Source: Cladopsammia gracilis (lineage: Eukaryota; Cnidaria; Anthozoa; Scleractinia; Dendrophylliidae). From it: DNA of 64,000 nucleotides. The position numbers and the translations under genes are program-made. Numbering within the stretch: position 1 is the stretch's first letter; each line of letters starts with the position of its first letter. The notes beneath the pieces are model-generated. The model had not been told where the DNA came from, made no database searches, and saw only the letters and a list, made by a program, of their open reading frames with translations. Positions 1-11,794 of this stretch are shown here, piece after piece. The stretch spans positions 1 through 64,000 of the forward strand of contig JAJGOT010000440.1 in the NCBI GenBank assembly GCA_022457155.1, given 5' to 3'.

Positions 1-390
1 TTTCGGGTCTTTTGAGAAACGCACGCTGGTGAATCACAGGTAGCCCAAGCTATATGTGTCACAGTAAACGTTACGAGCGAAATTATAAGGATTTGTATGA
101 GAAAAAACGGTCCATTCTAGGAGCTAAAAATTACGAACAAGATTTCAATAAAAATCGCCTACCTTACATCGCTTGTGTGTTTCCTTGTCTCCTGTGTGGT
201 TTTTGAGGCGATTTAGAACGTTTCCAGTGAGTTTTAGTTCCATTGTTTTCTCTCTATATATCCTTTCCTTTCTTTAAAGGATATATAGAAAGCAGTGGAA
301 CTAAAAGTCACTGGAAACGCTCTAAATCGCCCCTAAAACCACACAGGAGACAAGGAAACACACAAGCGAAGTAAGGTAGGCGATTTTTAT
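1..390. repeat. Terminal direct repeat, left copy
   Basis: These 390 bases recur at 63611-64000 with no difference seen on reading line by line. A shorter diverged copy of the left part lies near 60380-60600. The segment holds the left arm and centre of the palindromic SPATA24 leader. Both matches stop only because the window stops, so the true length of the duplication is unknown. Confidence 0.95.
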
Positions 391-465
391 TGAAATCTTG
401 TTCATATTTTTTAGCTCCTAGAATGGACCGTTATCCTTATAAATTTACTTGGGCTACCTGTGGGT
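36..465. repeat. Palindromic SPATA24 leader (inverted duplication)
   Basis: The left arm (about 36-266) is the reverse complement of the right arm (about 276-465), with a loop of about 9 bases near 267-275. The right arm has small deletions relative to the left. At 18290-18470, upstream of the better SPATA24 copy, only the right-arm orientation is present. The 5' flanking sequence was therefore inverted and duplicated head to head here. A transcript through it could form a long hairpin. Confidence 0.85.
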
Positions 466-524
466 GAATGTGGCTTTACCGAGGAAAGCTGGATCAAGTG
501 AAAAAAAGGCGGTCAAATTACAAA

Positions 525-632
525 ATGGAGTCCTTGACAGATGAATCAGAACCTTCTTATACGATTGTAAACAAACAGCTTCAAGACGTTATACGCTTTC
601 AACACACGGCTTTAGCTAGAATGAAAGCCAAG
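525..632 (+). pseudogene. Orphan copy of SPATA24-like exon 1
   Basis: The 36-codon exon starts at ATG 525 and ends before a GTAAGG donor at 633. It is nearly identical to the exon at 18509-18616; the visible protein change is SLTDES against SSSDES near the N-terminus. The similarity continues through intron 1 to about 2890 and then stops. The next exon (23677 in the other copy) has no counterpart downstream, where an unrelated 1.53-kb tandem array begins. It is therefore a partial duplicate, although promoter and splice donor look usable and it could still be transcribed into the array. Confidence 0.7.
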
Positions 633-1942
633 GTAAGGGAGCAGTGCATCTGTGTATTATATTTTAGTCGATAAAGTTCGATCAAACTTCAGAAGCGTGT
701 GAGTTTGAAAAATAATTCAAGCTTCATTGGTCGTACAACAGAGTTAAGCTTAAATCGCTGTTAAAGTAGCTAAATCACGATCAAGTTTGAGCTTAACTGT
801 AACGCAATATGTGACCCCCCCCCCCCCCCCCTAAAAAAAGTCCATATTGAGATCTCGACAGATGACAATAATATAATCAACACCAATTCGTCAAACTTCA
901 AAGTTCTATAAAATCTCCATCTAATTAAAGCATGTAAAAACAGCCATTTCTTAAAGTGTTATTAGGACATAGTCACAATTTAGCTTCCTAGTGTGACCAG
1001 TCAGCCAGTGTCACTGTGAATAGTGGTTTGTTTATGGCCTGTTAGCAGGCTGCCTCGTATGGGTGTTGTGTGAATGTGTTTGTCCAATGTCACATTAGAC
1101 ATGAGCTGCGAGCTTTGAGCTGGTGAGCAAGTAAACTGACAAAGAGCTTGTGACAAAGAAAGGAGACAATTCTGCCATGCAAATGTGTCGCAAGATAAAA
1201 CATACTTGCAACAAAAGTTACTGCAATGATTAGAGAAAATAGAATTGAGAATGATGTACTTTCTTCAACAAATTATTATTTCAACAACATTTTTGAGGCC
1301 CTGCCAAAGGGGGGGGGGGGGTGGGGGGGTCCCGCGTCGCTTGTCTGAATTTTAAAATGTCTCGTGTCGGTGTTTTATCAATGTTTCACATTGCTGTTGG
1401 AAATTGAACGAACATTTGTCTTTTGTCGCGATTTCATTTTGCATGCTGTCGCTACTTTTTGGGTCATGTCGCCTGTTGGAATTTACCCTGGCAGGGCCTC
1501 ATTTTTCACTGTTGCACAGTAACAGACATCGGTTGCTTACAGTAGATGACTTGGGGAGGGGGAAGGACAGGAGATGACATAGCCTGTGGACTAAGAATTC
1601 AGTGTAGTTAAGCTTTCAAGATCCCCACCCAGCATGTCTACATGGATTGCATGAGCATTAAAATAACTGTGCTCTTTGATACAGGACTCATAAAACAAAT
1701 TTTGCAATGAAGATGCCCCAGTGGTAAAAACAAAAACAAAGAATGGCACCAAAATTAATGTGTAGTTTTATTTTCACAATTATAATATATACTTCCAACT
1801 AAAATTTTAAAGAATGAAATAAAATTGAGATATACAATATTTTATAACTGTCTAAAGCGTTGCGATAATTTGACCATGAGCCACCACCAGGAGGTCATTT
1901 GTACAATATTATAAAGAGAACACAACACACTAAGAGCTACTG

Positions 1943-2775
1943 TACAGTGCAGCTCAGAGATAAGCGAACCACGCAGACGCAAACCATGCGCACGTTTAAC
2001 GCATATACGCAATTGTCCAGATGCGTCTAAATGTGCGCATGTCGTGCGCGCATTTTTATTTGTTATTCATTGCCATAAGTTTGCTTTGTTTGGTATTGTT
2101 GTGTAAAAGAAAACAAATCTAGTGAATAAGAAGCCGCCGACAAGTGTAAGCACGAGATAACAACTGATAGTAAATGCTATCATATTTTGCATCTTGCTCA
2201 AATCGCAAATACCGCCGACATAAATATCACGTCTTGAATCTTTCAAATATTTTGTCGATTGATCAAGGTTTAAAACCGCTTAAAATAATCTTCACTTCTC
2301 GAGTCATCGAGATTTCAAGCTACAATGTAGATCTGTGGAAAGGACGTTATCGCTCAAACCTTTTAGTTTAGCGAACAATACTGCAGGCTTCGCAATTTAA
2401 TACCGCCAATGTAAACAAGCGCCGTCATATAAACTTTATGAATCTCGTTCACTTCGCAATAACTGAGTATGTTTTGTTCGAAAAATCACAATTGCTCCAC
2501 TGTCAGTCTAAACAAGTAGCCATTATCGAGATTTAAGTGATCCGTCACAAAACAGTTTTCGTCCGCGAAAGGACCGATAAAGAATCAAGAGCAACGTGAT
2601 CTTTTACTAAATTCATCTCAAAGCTACCTGTCAGGCCATTCAAAATAACAATGAAATACCAACAATAGGAAATCAATGATGTGTGCGCTGTAATGCGCAG
2701 ACGCATGTGCGTGCATTTATTCGACGCGTTATGCGCGAACATTTTGGTTCGCTAATATCTCTGACCTGCACTGTA
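1943..2775. mobile_element. TIR element in SPATA24 intron 1, copy A
   Basis: Inverted ends read TACAGTGCAGCTCAGAGATA on the left and, reverse complemented, TACAGTGCAGGTCAGAGATA on the right. A TA at each edge fits a TA target duplication with ends starting CAGTGCAG, as in Tc1/mariner-type elements. No transposase is seen. The duplicate lies at 22630-23370. Confidence 0.7.
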
Positions 2776-2930
2776 TGCAAAATTATTAAATTATTATAAA
2801 ATGAAATCAGCCCTCTTGCATTGTATCTTATCCTCTTATCCTGTAACATGAAATGCATCGTCAAATTTCTATCACATGATCTGACCAATCATAACCTAGT
2901 ACCATGGAACCAAGAAAGAAAAAGAACCAG

Positions 2931-4440
2931 CTAATCTATTTTAGCATGTTTGCGCTTACCGTCTACCCGTGACGTGCCCGTAGCAGCCTTAAAAGTTTTA
3001 GGTAGTTGTATAATTAACAATGCCTTTCCACAATCTGTAAGAAAGACCACTCGTTCTCCATCAACTTGTACCATTTCAAGAAATATATCGAACAAAAGCA
3101 AATAGGAAGGAAAGCAACAACAGGATTTCTTGCAAATTATAGAGGTCTACATGGATAATCTGCATAACCCTGACGGCGCACGAGTTTTATTATAAATACT
3201 TTTACAGTCCATTTTTGGCGATGTTACTCTGTCATTTTCGCTTGAAGCTGTGCCTTTAAAATCTATAACAAAGCCTCTTATGAACAATTGTTCCATTCAA
3301 CTAATCAGTACTGTCCAAAAAAGTGTCGTTGTTTGGATAGAGTGAAATGGCAATCGGAACAGATCGAAAGAAATAGTGTTAGTGTTAGTGTTTTATCGGC
3401 TCGTACAGTGCCCTCATTAAAGAGTTTGCGCGTTAGCGCGGAAAATAGGAATAAAGAGAAACTGTGCAGAATGCAATTTTTTAATTAATCGAAGAACTTC
3501 GACACTCATTGATGTCGCAAAGCTATTTAAATCAGGAATCATGCACGTTTTCAGAAACATGTCTCCATTAAGGCTTGTTTACACGCAACGCAAGCTTACT
3601 GAAGCGTAAACACGAGCAAGCAAAAGCACAAGAAACTGGCTACGAACTGGCGCAACGCAAGCGTACGTGCAAGTGTAAACGCTGTGGTTTTTTCAACAAC
3701 TCACTTTTCAGTACAGTCAGTGCTTGGATGAAAGTATGCTATAGCAATATCATTATTCAGAATAATGGATTTATTTAAGTATTCAGTTCAGTTAACAAAC
3801 ATATTTCGATGTTATGTATTTACATGGAGGGATTCAGTTAGTTTGAAGCTGTGATTAAAATTTTAATATTCGGTCTTGTGCTGTGTACACGATCTTATTT
3901 TGGAATATGTTAGGAAAGGTATATATAAAAAAATGTAGAACAAAGTTCATTCTACACTACCTTAATATGCCGAAAGATAATCATATATTAACGTTGGTGC
4001 CCCGTTGTCTGGAAGCATACAAGAATTTCTTTTATTCTCCCGAACACTATGACCCGCAACGGAGATTTCTTAGAAAATCAATGAACCCGACAAAACAACC
4101 AACGATATTGACTACAATTTAATTTTATACTGACGGCGGTTCAAGGGTATCCAATTTCTTTTTGGCACGACCAAAACTTACCGGATAAATAACAAAAGAG
4201 GTATTCAATATGATGGACCAATAAAAACAGAGGTTCAGAAAAGGGTAGTGACATCCCCGAATCGATTACCACGTTGGTGATCGAGTGGTATATAGTTTGG
4301 GTGCGGCTTACAAACAGCTCAGACTGAAGTCATAAAGACAGCTACAACACCAGCTATTCAAAGGTAAGTTGTGCTACTCGAAAGCTATGTTAAATTGAGG
4401 AGGTACAGTGAAGAGTATTTAGATATTAACCGAAGGGGAT
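2931..4440 (+). repeat. 1.53-kb tandem unit 1
   Basis: First of three full units that begin with AAAGAACCAGCTAATCTATT-like sequence. The unit contains a short ORF starting MPKDNHILTLVP (ATG near 3968) that is shared by the units but unrecognised. It ends with a TATA box and a short exon-like segment with a splice donor. Units differ from each other by a few percent. Confidence 0.9.
4285..4363 (+). promoter_or_regulatory. TATA box plus exon-like segment, unit 1
   Basis: TATATAG at 4289-4295 is followed about 30 bases later by a likely start region and by AAAG|GTAAGTTG, a strong splice donor, at 4364. The segment has no long ORF, so it would be a non-coding first exon. It lies upstream of the lectin gene at 9803, but splicing to it is only inferred. 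Confidence 0.45.
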
Positions 4441-5970
4441 CAAAAGAACCTGCTAATCGACTTTAGCATGTTTGTGCTATACCGTCTACCCGTGACGTGC
4501 CAGCAGCAGCCTTAAAAGTTTTATGTAGTTGTATAATTAACAATGCCTTTCCACAATCTGTAAGAAAGACCACTCGTTCTCCATCAACTTGTACCATTTC
4601 AAGAAATATATCGAACAAAAGCAAATAGGAAGGAAAGCAACAACAGGATTTCTTGCAAATTATAGAGGTCTACATGGATAATCTGCATAACCCTGACGGC
4701 GCACGAGTTTTATTATAAATACTTTTACAGTCTATTTTTGGCGATGTTACTCTGTCATTTTCGCTTGAAGCTGTGCCTTTAAAATCTATAACAAAGCCTG
4801 TTATGAACAATTATGCCATTTAACTAATCAGTACTGTCCAAAAAAGTGTCGTAGTTTGGATAAAGTGAAATGGCAATCGGAACAGATCGAAGGAAATAGT
4901 GTTAGTGTTAGTGTTAGTGAGTTCAACGGCTCGCACAGTGCCTTCATTAAAGAGTTTGCGCGTTAGTGTGGAAAATAGGAATAAAGAGAAACTGTGCAGA
5001 ATGCAATTTTTAAATTAATCGAAGAACTTGGGTACTGATTGATGTCGCATAGCTATTTAAATCAGGAATCATGCACGTTTTCAGAAACATGTCTCCATTA
5101 TGGCTTATTTACGCGCAACGCAAGCTTACTGAAGCGTAAGCACGAGCAAGCAAGCACAAGAAACTGGCTACGAACTGGCGCGACGCAAGCATACGTACAA
5201 GTTTAAACGCTGTGGTTTTTGCAACAACTCACTTTTCAGTACAGTTAGTGCTTGGATGAAAGTATGCTATAGCAATATCATTGTTCAGAATAATGGATTT
5301 ATTTAAGTATTCAGTTCAGTTAACAAACGTATTTTGATGTTACGTATTTGCATGGAGGGATTCAGTTAGTGTGAAGCTGTGATTAAGATTTTAATATTCG
5401 GTCTTGTGCTGTGTCCACGATCTTATCTTGGAATATGTTAGAAAAGCTATATATAAATAAATGTAGAACAAAGTCCATTCTACACAACTACCCTTAATAT
5501 GCCGAAAGATAATCATATATTAACGTTGGTGCCCCGTCGTCTGGAAGCATACAAGACTTTCTTTTATTCTCGCGAAAACTATGACCCGCAACGGAGATTT
5601 CTTAGAAAATCAATGAACCCGACAAAACAACCAACGATATTGACTACAATTTAATTTTATACCGACGGCGGTTCAAGGGTATCCAATTTTTTTTTGGCAC
5701 GACTAAAACTTACCGGATAAATAACAAAAGAGGTATTCAATACGATGGACCAATAAAAACAGAGGTTCAGAAAAGGGTAGTGACATCCCCGAATCGATTA
5801 CCACGTTGGTGATCGAGTGGTATATAGTTTGGGTGCGGCTTACAAACAGCTCAGACTGAAGTCATAAAGACAGCTACAACACCAGCTATTCAAAGGTAAG
5901 TTGTGCTACTCGAAAGGTATGTGAAATTGAGGAGGTACAGTGAAGAGTATTTAGATACTAAACGAAGGGG
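4441..5970 (+). repeat. 1.53-kb tandem unit 2
   Basis: Same structure and order as unit 1 with scattered substitutions. It supplies the uninterrupted reference for the two insertions in unit 3. Confidence 0.9.
5817..5895 (+). promoter_or_regulatory. TATA box plus exon-like segment, unit 2
   Basis: TATATAG begins at 5821 and the donor GTAAGTTG begins at 5896. It is almost identical to the cassette at 4285. Confidence 0.45.
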
Positions 5971-6433
5971 AACAAAAGAACCAGCTAATCTATTTTAGCA
6001 TGTTTGCGCTATACCGTCTACCCGTGACGTGCCCGTAGCAGCCTTAAAAGTTTTAGGTAGTTGTATAATTAACAATGCCTTTCCAAAATATGTAAGAAAG
6101 ACCACTCGTTCTCCATCAACTTGTACCATTTCAAGAAATATATCGAACAAAAGCAAATAGGAAGGAAAGCAACAACAGGATTTCTTGCAAATTATAGAGG
6201 TCTACATGGATAATCTGCATAACCCTGAAGGCGCGCGAGTTTTATTATAAATACTTTTACAGTCTATTTTTGGCGATTTTATTCTGTCATTTTCGCTTTA
6301 AGCTGTGCCTTTAAAATCTATAACAAAGCCTCTTATGAACAATTGTTCCATTCAACTAATCAGTACTGTCCAAAAAAGTGTCGTTGTTTGGATAGAGTGA
6401 AATGGCAATTGGAACAGATCGAAGGAAATAGTG

Positions 6434-6815
6434 GCTGTGTTTTCACGAGGCGGTTTTTCTCGCTTAACATTCCTGTAGGTGATTTGTTTACTGACCGCGT
6501 TAAGCAGCTTAAAAAATTTATGCGTTTTCACGGACAGAACTTTATTCATTTTTCTTATACCATGCGCGATATATTTTCTATTGTTAAAACAATAGAAAAT
6601 TAGAACACAAAAGAACGACAATACAATGCCCTTCTTTGTTCTTTAGTTGCCGACAACCTTAAGCGACCTGGTTTGGTGGCTTAAATTTAATGAGAATTCT
6701 ATTGTAGTTCGCCGACTCGCTTAACTTTAAGAGAGTTGGACAAGCAACTGTTTTCACGAGATTTCCGACTGTCACTCGCTCAGCGACTTGAAAAATCGCT
6801 CGCCAAAACACGGCC
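6434..6815. mobile_element. MITE inserted in tandem unit 3
   Basis: Units 1 and 2 lack this 382-base segment. Its ends are imperfect inverted repeats (GCTGTGTTTTCACGAGGCGG against GGCCGTGTTTTGGCGAGCGA after reverse complementing). AGTG flanks both sides (6430-6433 and 6816-6819), a possible 4-bp target duplication, though AGTG is also part of the local GTGTTAGT repeat. A small hairpin sits at 6574-6599. Confidence 0.75.
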
Positions 6816-7495
6816 AGTGTTAGTGTTAGTGTTTTATCGGCTCGTACAGTGACTTCATTAAAGAGTTTGCGCGTTAGCGCGGAAAATAGGAATAAAGAGA
6901 AACTGTGCAGAATGCAATTTTTTAATTAATCGAAGAACTTAGGCACTGATTGATGTCGAATAGCTATTTAAATCAGGAATCATGCACGTTTTCAGAAACA
7001 TGTCTCCATTAAGGCTTGTTTACACCCAACGCAAGCTTACTGAAGCGTAAGCACGAGCAAGCAAAAGCACAAGAAACTGGCTACGAACTGGCGCAACGCA
7101 AGCGTACGTGCAAGTGTAAACGCTGTGGTTTTTTCAACAACTCACTTTTCAGTACAGTCAGTGCTTCGATGAAAGTATGCTATAGCAATATCATTATTCA
7201 GAATAATGGATTTATTTAAGTATTCAGTTCAGTTAACAAACATATTTCGATGTTATGTATTTACATGGAGGGATTCAGTTAGTTTGAAGCTGTGATTAAA
7301 ATTTTAATATTCGGTCTTGTGCTGTGTACACGATCTTATTTTGGAATATGTTAGGAAAGGTATATATAAAAAAATGTAGAACAAAGTTCATTCTACACTA
7401 CCTTAATATGCCGAAAGATAATCATATATTAACGTTGGTGCCCCGTTGTCTGGAAGCATACAAGAATTTCTTTTATTCTCCCGAACACTATGACC

Positions 7496-8292
7496 ATCGC
7501 CAGAAATCAGGGACATTGGAGCAGCGAATTTTCGTGCGTCTTACACTGCGATGTCGCTTCATTGGTATACACCGCAGTTCCACCCTGCGGGCTCAAATTC
7601 GTTTGGTGCGGCTTCGGTGCGACAAAAATGGTTGTGTCAAATAAAGCGTATTCAGGCCCGTATAGAAACCACTGACCGAAATAATTCGCTTGCAGTTGAA
7701 AACAACAAGACTTTAGCTTTTGAATGAGGGATTTGCAGCAAAATTTGGAGCATTCTGTGCCCAAATATCGCAGTTCGAAGACAGCGAACTTCAAGACTTT
7801 AGCGTGGACTGTTGGTGGAAATGATTTTTACAGCTGTGAACGATTTTTGAATGCAAAAAGCAGGGCGAAGGAATCATCGTAGAAAGTGAGAATGCGATGA
7901 TCGTTAGTTCAGTCGGTGCTTCTTCTCAAACGATTGCGGCAAGTTGGCTACCCCCATCACTTTACGAACTATGGTGCCTCGAAATCCCGTTTTGAGTGAA
8001 AATCGGCATTAATGGCTTCTAAAATAGAGAGCATTGTATGAGCGAAGCTTCGGAAATATGTTTTGTTGAAAAGCAGGGCCAGTAACAATTGTGGGGAAAA
8101 TCAAGCTTACAAAAACACTTGAAAAGATGTTCATAAATTTACCCGGAATGCGGCAAATATTCCAGGTAAGCTAAAAGCCAGCCAATTTGATTTTGTTTTA
8201 TTTCTGCCATACAAAGCCTTCTAGTGTTTGGCCGCCATATTGCCACTGAAACTCGCGCACGCGCGGTGAACATGTCCGCTATTTCTGGCGAT
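7496..8292. mobile_element. 797-base TIR insertion in tandem unit 3
   Basis: It is absent from units 1 and 2, where the site reads TATGACCCGCAACGG. Ends are inverted: ATCGCCAGAAATCAGGGACA on the left and, reverse complemented, ATCGCCAGAAATAGCGGACA on the right. No clean target duplication can be defined because of the C run. It disrupts the short MPKDNHIL ORF. No transposase was recognised. Confidence 0.8.
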
Positions 8293-8524
8293 GCCGCAAC
8301 GGAGATTTCTTAGAAAATCAATGAACCCGACGAAACAACCAACGATATTGACTACAATTTAATTTTATACTGACGGCGGTTCAAGGGTATCCAATTTATT
8401 TTTGGCACGACTAAAACTTACCGGATAAATAACAAAAGAGGTATTCAATATGATGGACCAATAAAAACAGAGGTTCAGAAAAGGGTGAGTGACATCCCCG
8501 AATCGATTACCACGTTCGTTTCGA

Positions 8525-8603
8525 GTGGTATATAGTTTGGGTGCGGCTTACTAACAGCTCAGACTGAAGTCATAAAGACAGCTACAACACCAGCTATTCA
8601 AAG
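8525..8603 (+). promoter_or_regulatory. TATA box plus exon-like segment, unit 3
   Basis: TATATAG begins at 8529 and the donor GTAAGTTG at 8604. This copy is the nearest to the lectin gene, 1.2 kb upstream of its ATG. Confidence 0.45.
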
Positions 8604-8680
8604 GTAAGTTGTGCTACTCGAAAGGTATGTGAAATTGAGGAGCTACAGTGAAGAGTATTTTAGATATTAACCGAAGGGGA

Positions 8681-9190
8681 ACAAAAGAATCTGCTAATCT
8701 AGTTTAGCATGTTTGCGCTATACACATACCATCTACCCATGACGTGCCCGTAGCAGCCTTAAACGTTTTACTAGGTAATTATATAATTAGCAAATGCCTT
8801 TCCACAATCTGTAATCTGTAATCTGTAATCTACCATCTTTCCATGACGTGCCCGTAGCAGCCTTAAAAGTTTTTATAGGTAGTTATATAATTAGCAAATG
8901 CCTTTCCACAATCTGTAATCTGTAATCTGTAATCTGTAATCTACCATCTACCCATGACGTGCCCTTAGCAGCCTTAAAAGTTTTTCTAGGTAGTTATATA
9001 ATTAGCAAATGCCTTTCCACAATCTGTAAGAAAAACCACTCGTTCTCCATTAATTTGTACCATTTCAAGAAATATATCGAAGAAAAGCAAATACGAAGGA
9101 AAGCAACAACACGATTTCTTGCCAATTATACAAAAGAAAATCTGCATAACCGTGAAGGCGTGTTATTTTTATAATTCCTCAGTTCTATTT
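8681..9190 (+). repeat. Partial fourth tandem unit with internal expansion
   Basis: Only the first third of the 1.53-kb unit is present. Inside it a ~110-base segment (CCATCTACCCATGACGTGCC onward) is repeated about three times between 8723 and 9040, separated by runs of the heptamer AATCTGT. Confidence 0.8.
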
Positions 9191-9593
9191 TAATTTAGCG
9201 ATTTTATTCTACCATTTTAGCTTTAAATATTTATGCCTCTAATAATTACAGGAAAGCCTGCTATGACTGAATTATTCTACACTGCGTATATGTTAATGTG
9301 TTTATCGGCTTCAGAAATCGGCTTTCTACCGTGATCACTGACTTAGAACAGGATAAATTTAATAATTCAAGATAGATACCTATCAAAACGCGTGTCTCGG
9401 TTGAAAAATCCTTTTAGATCAATTTTAACGTTGCATTTATAAAGACTCCAAATGCGAAACATCTTTAAGCTTATTGTTGTTTATATTCGTTTACAACAAT
9501 TTAGTTATTGTTATCGCTGGATTTACGTTATTCTTGTTACAAAACGCATTCGTAACAAAGCATTACGTCATTAACTTTACAGCTGATGGAAGG

Positions 9594-9642
9594 AGTGAGC
9601 TAGTGAGTGAGTGAGCGAGTGAGCGAGCGAGTGAGCGAGTGT
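9594..9642. repeat. GAGT/GAGC tetranucleotide microsatellite
   Basis: A run of mixed GAGT and GAGC units lies just upstream of the lectin promoter. Confidence 0.9.
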
Positions 9643-9726
9643 TCATTTGCATATCTGTCCCCGTTACCGATAACCCGTTCATTACGCATGCGCGTATTCA
9701 CGGGTTAGAAAGGAATAAAGTCCAGT

Positions 9727-9802
9727 TATAAAGGCTCTGTTAGTAGCAATGTGTACAGCGAAGGTTTTCTCACTGACTTTCGTATCTTGCAGAGGAACAA
9801 AC
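9727..9802 (+). promoter_or_regulatory. TATA promoter and 5' leader of the lectin gene
   Basis: TATAAA in CAGTTATAAAGGC at about 9727-9733 is well placed for a start near 9757, giving a leader of about 45 bases before ATG 9803. The leader also contains TATCTTGCAG, a potential splice acceptor ending at 9792. Transcripts could instead arrive by splicing from an upstream TATA cassette. Confidence 0.5.
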
Positions 9803-11306
9803 ATGAAGTGGCTTGCCGTTATTTTGTTGGTCAGGACAGTGCTGTCAGTGCCTTATACAAGTAAGTAGCCATCAGCACGCACAGTTGGGGGGCAGCGTCC
9901 TTTAATCCCGTCCGTAGCCTATTTGTGTTAGTTTAGAATCTTCAACATCTTTTGTCGATCAATGGAGATATATGTGCAATCAGACCGTGATACAGTTCCT
10001 TTAATCTCTGTGTCGCACCGTAATCTGAGACATTCGGGCCATTGTGAATTGAGTAAACACTTAACAAGCTGATTACCCTTGATTCCAACTCAGTAAAAAC
10101 AGTTTAAAAGTATCTCTTAAGACTGGAAGTGAAAACAATCAATGCTTAAGACATTTTACACACAATTTTTTTGCACTCTTACCGTCATATTACTCTCTAA
10201 ATACTCCATCTTGTTTTCCTTCCAGCTTTGAACGATCGATCCATGCAGGATCCAGGAATATTAGAAAACATGGAACAAGCGGTTGGTAAGTAAATTAAAA
10301 AAATAAAAATATATATGTTTTACACTCTTACCGTCATATTACTCTCTAAATACTCCATCTTTGTTTTCCTTCTAGCTTTGAACGATCAATCGATGCAGGA
10401 TCCAGGAATATTAGAAAACATAGAACAAGCGGTTGGTAAGTAAATTAAAAAAAAAATTAAAAAAATTGGCTTTAAAGTCCTCCTCCTGCGTTCATATTAA
10501 AAATACTTCATACTATCGTCTTCTCGATTAATCGCCTTCTCTCTACTTCCTCTCTACACAAAAGCTCTCTAACTTCTCCCAAATTGATCATGGCTTTGCT
10601 TGTCAAGACCAAGAGGGCTCCAAAAATACAATAATGAGGTCATAACGATTAAGAATACAAACATCGAAAAGTTAGGTCGCTTTAACATCAGCATTTGCTT
10701 CAAGAAATAAGACAACACTGATCGCGCGCTTTTTCTTCTCGCTGGCTCCTTCACGCATTGGATCATTCTGTCACTCTGGCGCTTGCTGACTGGCTGGTTG
10801 TTTTACTCACATGATACCTATTGAGGCAGTTGATTTGATTTTCCCTCAAATTATAAGAATAACAATATTTCCGCTCATTTCCAGGTCGTCCTTGTCCCGA
10901 AGGTTGGACGGAGTTTGAAAACTTTTGCTATGTTGCGAGTGACTCAAAAAAGACTTGGGACAAGGCCCAAACGTACTGCGAGGGACTGGGAGGAAAATTG
11001 GTGAAGATTAACAGCGCAGAAGAAAACGAGTTCGTCCTGGCGTTCGCGAGGAAAAACATCCCATCAGTGAAGGAGATTTGGATCGGATTGAAGTGGAACT
11101 CAGAGATCAAGGGCTTTCTCTGGTTTGATTACTCAGTACCAGTCTACAAGAACTGGGCTCCACATGAACCGAACGGAAACGGCAATGAAAAATGTGGTAA
11201 CATGTGGACTGGACGCACCACCCATCTACCTTACCATGCATCAGGGTACTGGAATGACCTTCGTTGTGGGACATCCTGTGGTATTGTCTGCAAGAGGCTT
11301 CCCTAG
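9803..11306 (+). CDS. Secreted C-type lectin, four coding exons, 199 residues
   Basis: Exons: 9803-9860, 10226-10285, 10376-10435, 10885-11306, all GT-AG and all joined in phase 1; total 600 bases. Exon 1 encodes a hydrophobic signal peptide (MKWLAVILLV...). Exons 2 and 3 are near-identical 20-codon linker exons. Exon 4 encodes one C-type lectin domain (about residues 60-199): the N-terminal CPEGW...C pair, WDKAQTYC, WIGLKW, the EPN motif at 154-156 and WND at 182-184. EPN plus WND is the calcium site usually linked to mannose-type sugars, so a sugar-binding secreted protein is expected, perhaps in immunity or symbiont recognition (inference). The last exon and 3' sequence closely match the minus-strand genes at 37748 and 52793. 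No disabling change is seen. Confidence 0.85.
10150..10440 (+). repeat. Tandem duplication of a lectin linker exon
   Basis: The stretch CACTCTTACCGTCATATTAC through the exon and its GTAAG donor occurs twice, about 150 bases apart (from about 10176 and 10322). Each copy has its own polypyrimidine tract and acceptor. The encoded 20 residues differ at two positions (R/Q and M/I). Confidence 0.95.
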
Positions 11307-11442
11307 CTGACAAACCGACATCACCCACGATCAAAGCCGAAAGTAGAGCGGTGTGCTGATGGGACTTATCTGGTTCATTACTATAGACTAAGCGCGGGAT
11401 CCTTGATAGAAGGACAATTTTTAAAAGATGTAATCAAGTAAA

Positions 11443-11448
11443 AATAAA
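11443..11448 (+). terminator. AATAAA polyadenylation signal of the lectin gene
   Basis: Canonical AATAAA lies about 137 bases after the stop codon at 11304-11306, in an A-rich stretch. Confidence 0.7.
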
Positions 11449-11794
11449 AACACCAAAAAATGGTGTGTAGATGTAATAACGGCTTGAAAATTAAACAGTG
11501 ATCGTGAATTTTTGTCTCTTTGCTGGTCAGGGATTTTAAAGAACAAATTTGCCGGCGCACCTTGAATTTACACTGATGAAAATTGTAACAAGCACCACAA
11601 GATAGTACACCTCAATAGTTTGCCGTGCAGCGTTAATACACATTAGTAAATTTTTACCTCTCGATAATGATTTTCTAGATTTCTGATTGGTCCCACCGAT
11701 ACCGATCTGAGTCGTTATTGGTTAATTTGCCCAAATATGGAAAAATGATGACGAATTACGCGAAAAAAAAAAGTTTTCCTCGTCGCGTAAAAAA

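Larger units (their letters stand above)
266..2890 (+). repeat. Segmental duplication 1, copy A
   Basis: This block matches 18290-23510 in order and orientation (leader, exon 1, intron 1). Copy B carries an extra 2.7 kb at 18951-21650 and several small indels. In copy A the junction reads through as AGTGTTATTAGGACAT near 957, which gives the empty site for that insertion. Poly-C and poly-G runs at about 816-832 and 1309-1328 vary in length between copies. Confidence 0.9.
5971..8680 (+). repeat. 1.53-kb tandem unit 3 with two insertions
   Basis: This unit is 2710 bases long. Removing the insertions at 6434-6815 (382 bases) and 7496-8292 (797 bases) restores a length of about 1.53 kb, matching units 1 and 2. 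Confidence 0.9.

Noticed and set aside
3883..4122. Short ORF containing MPKDNHILTLVP shared by tandem units as a conserved gene
   Set aside because: It is conserved only because the units are young duplicates, is broken in unit 3, and matches no family I know.
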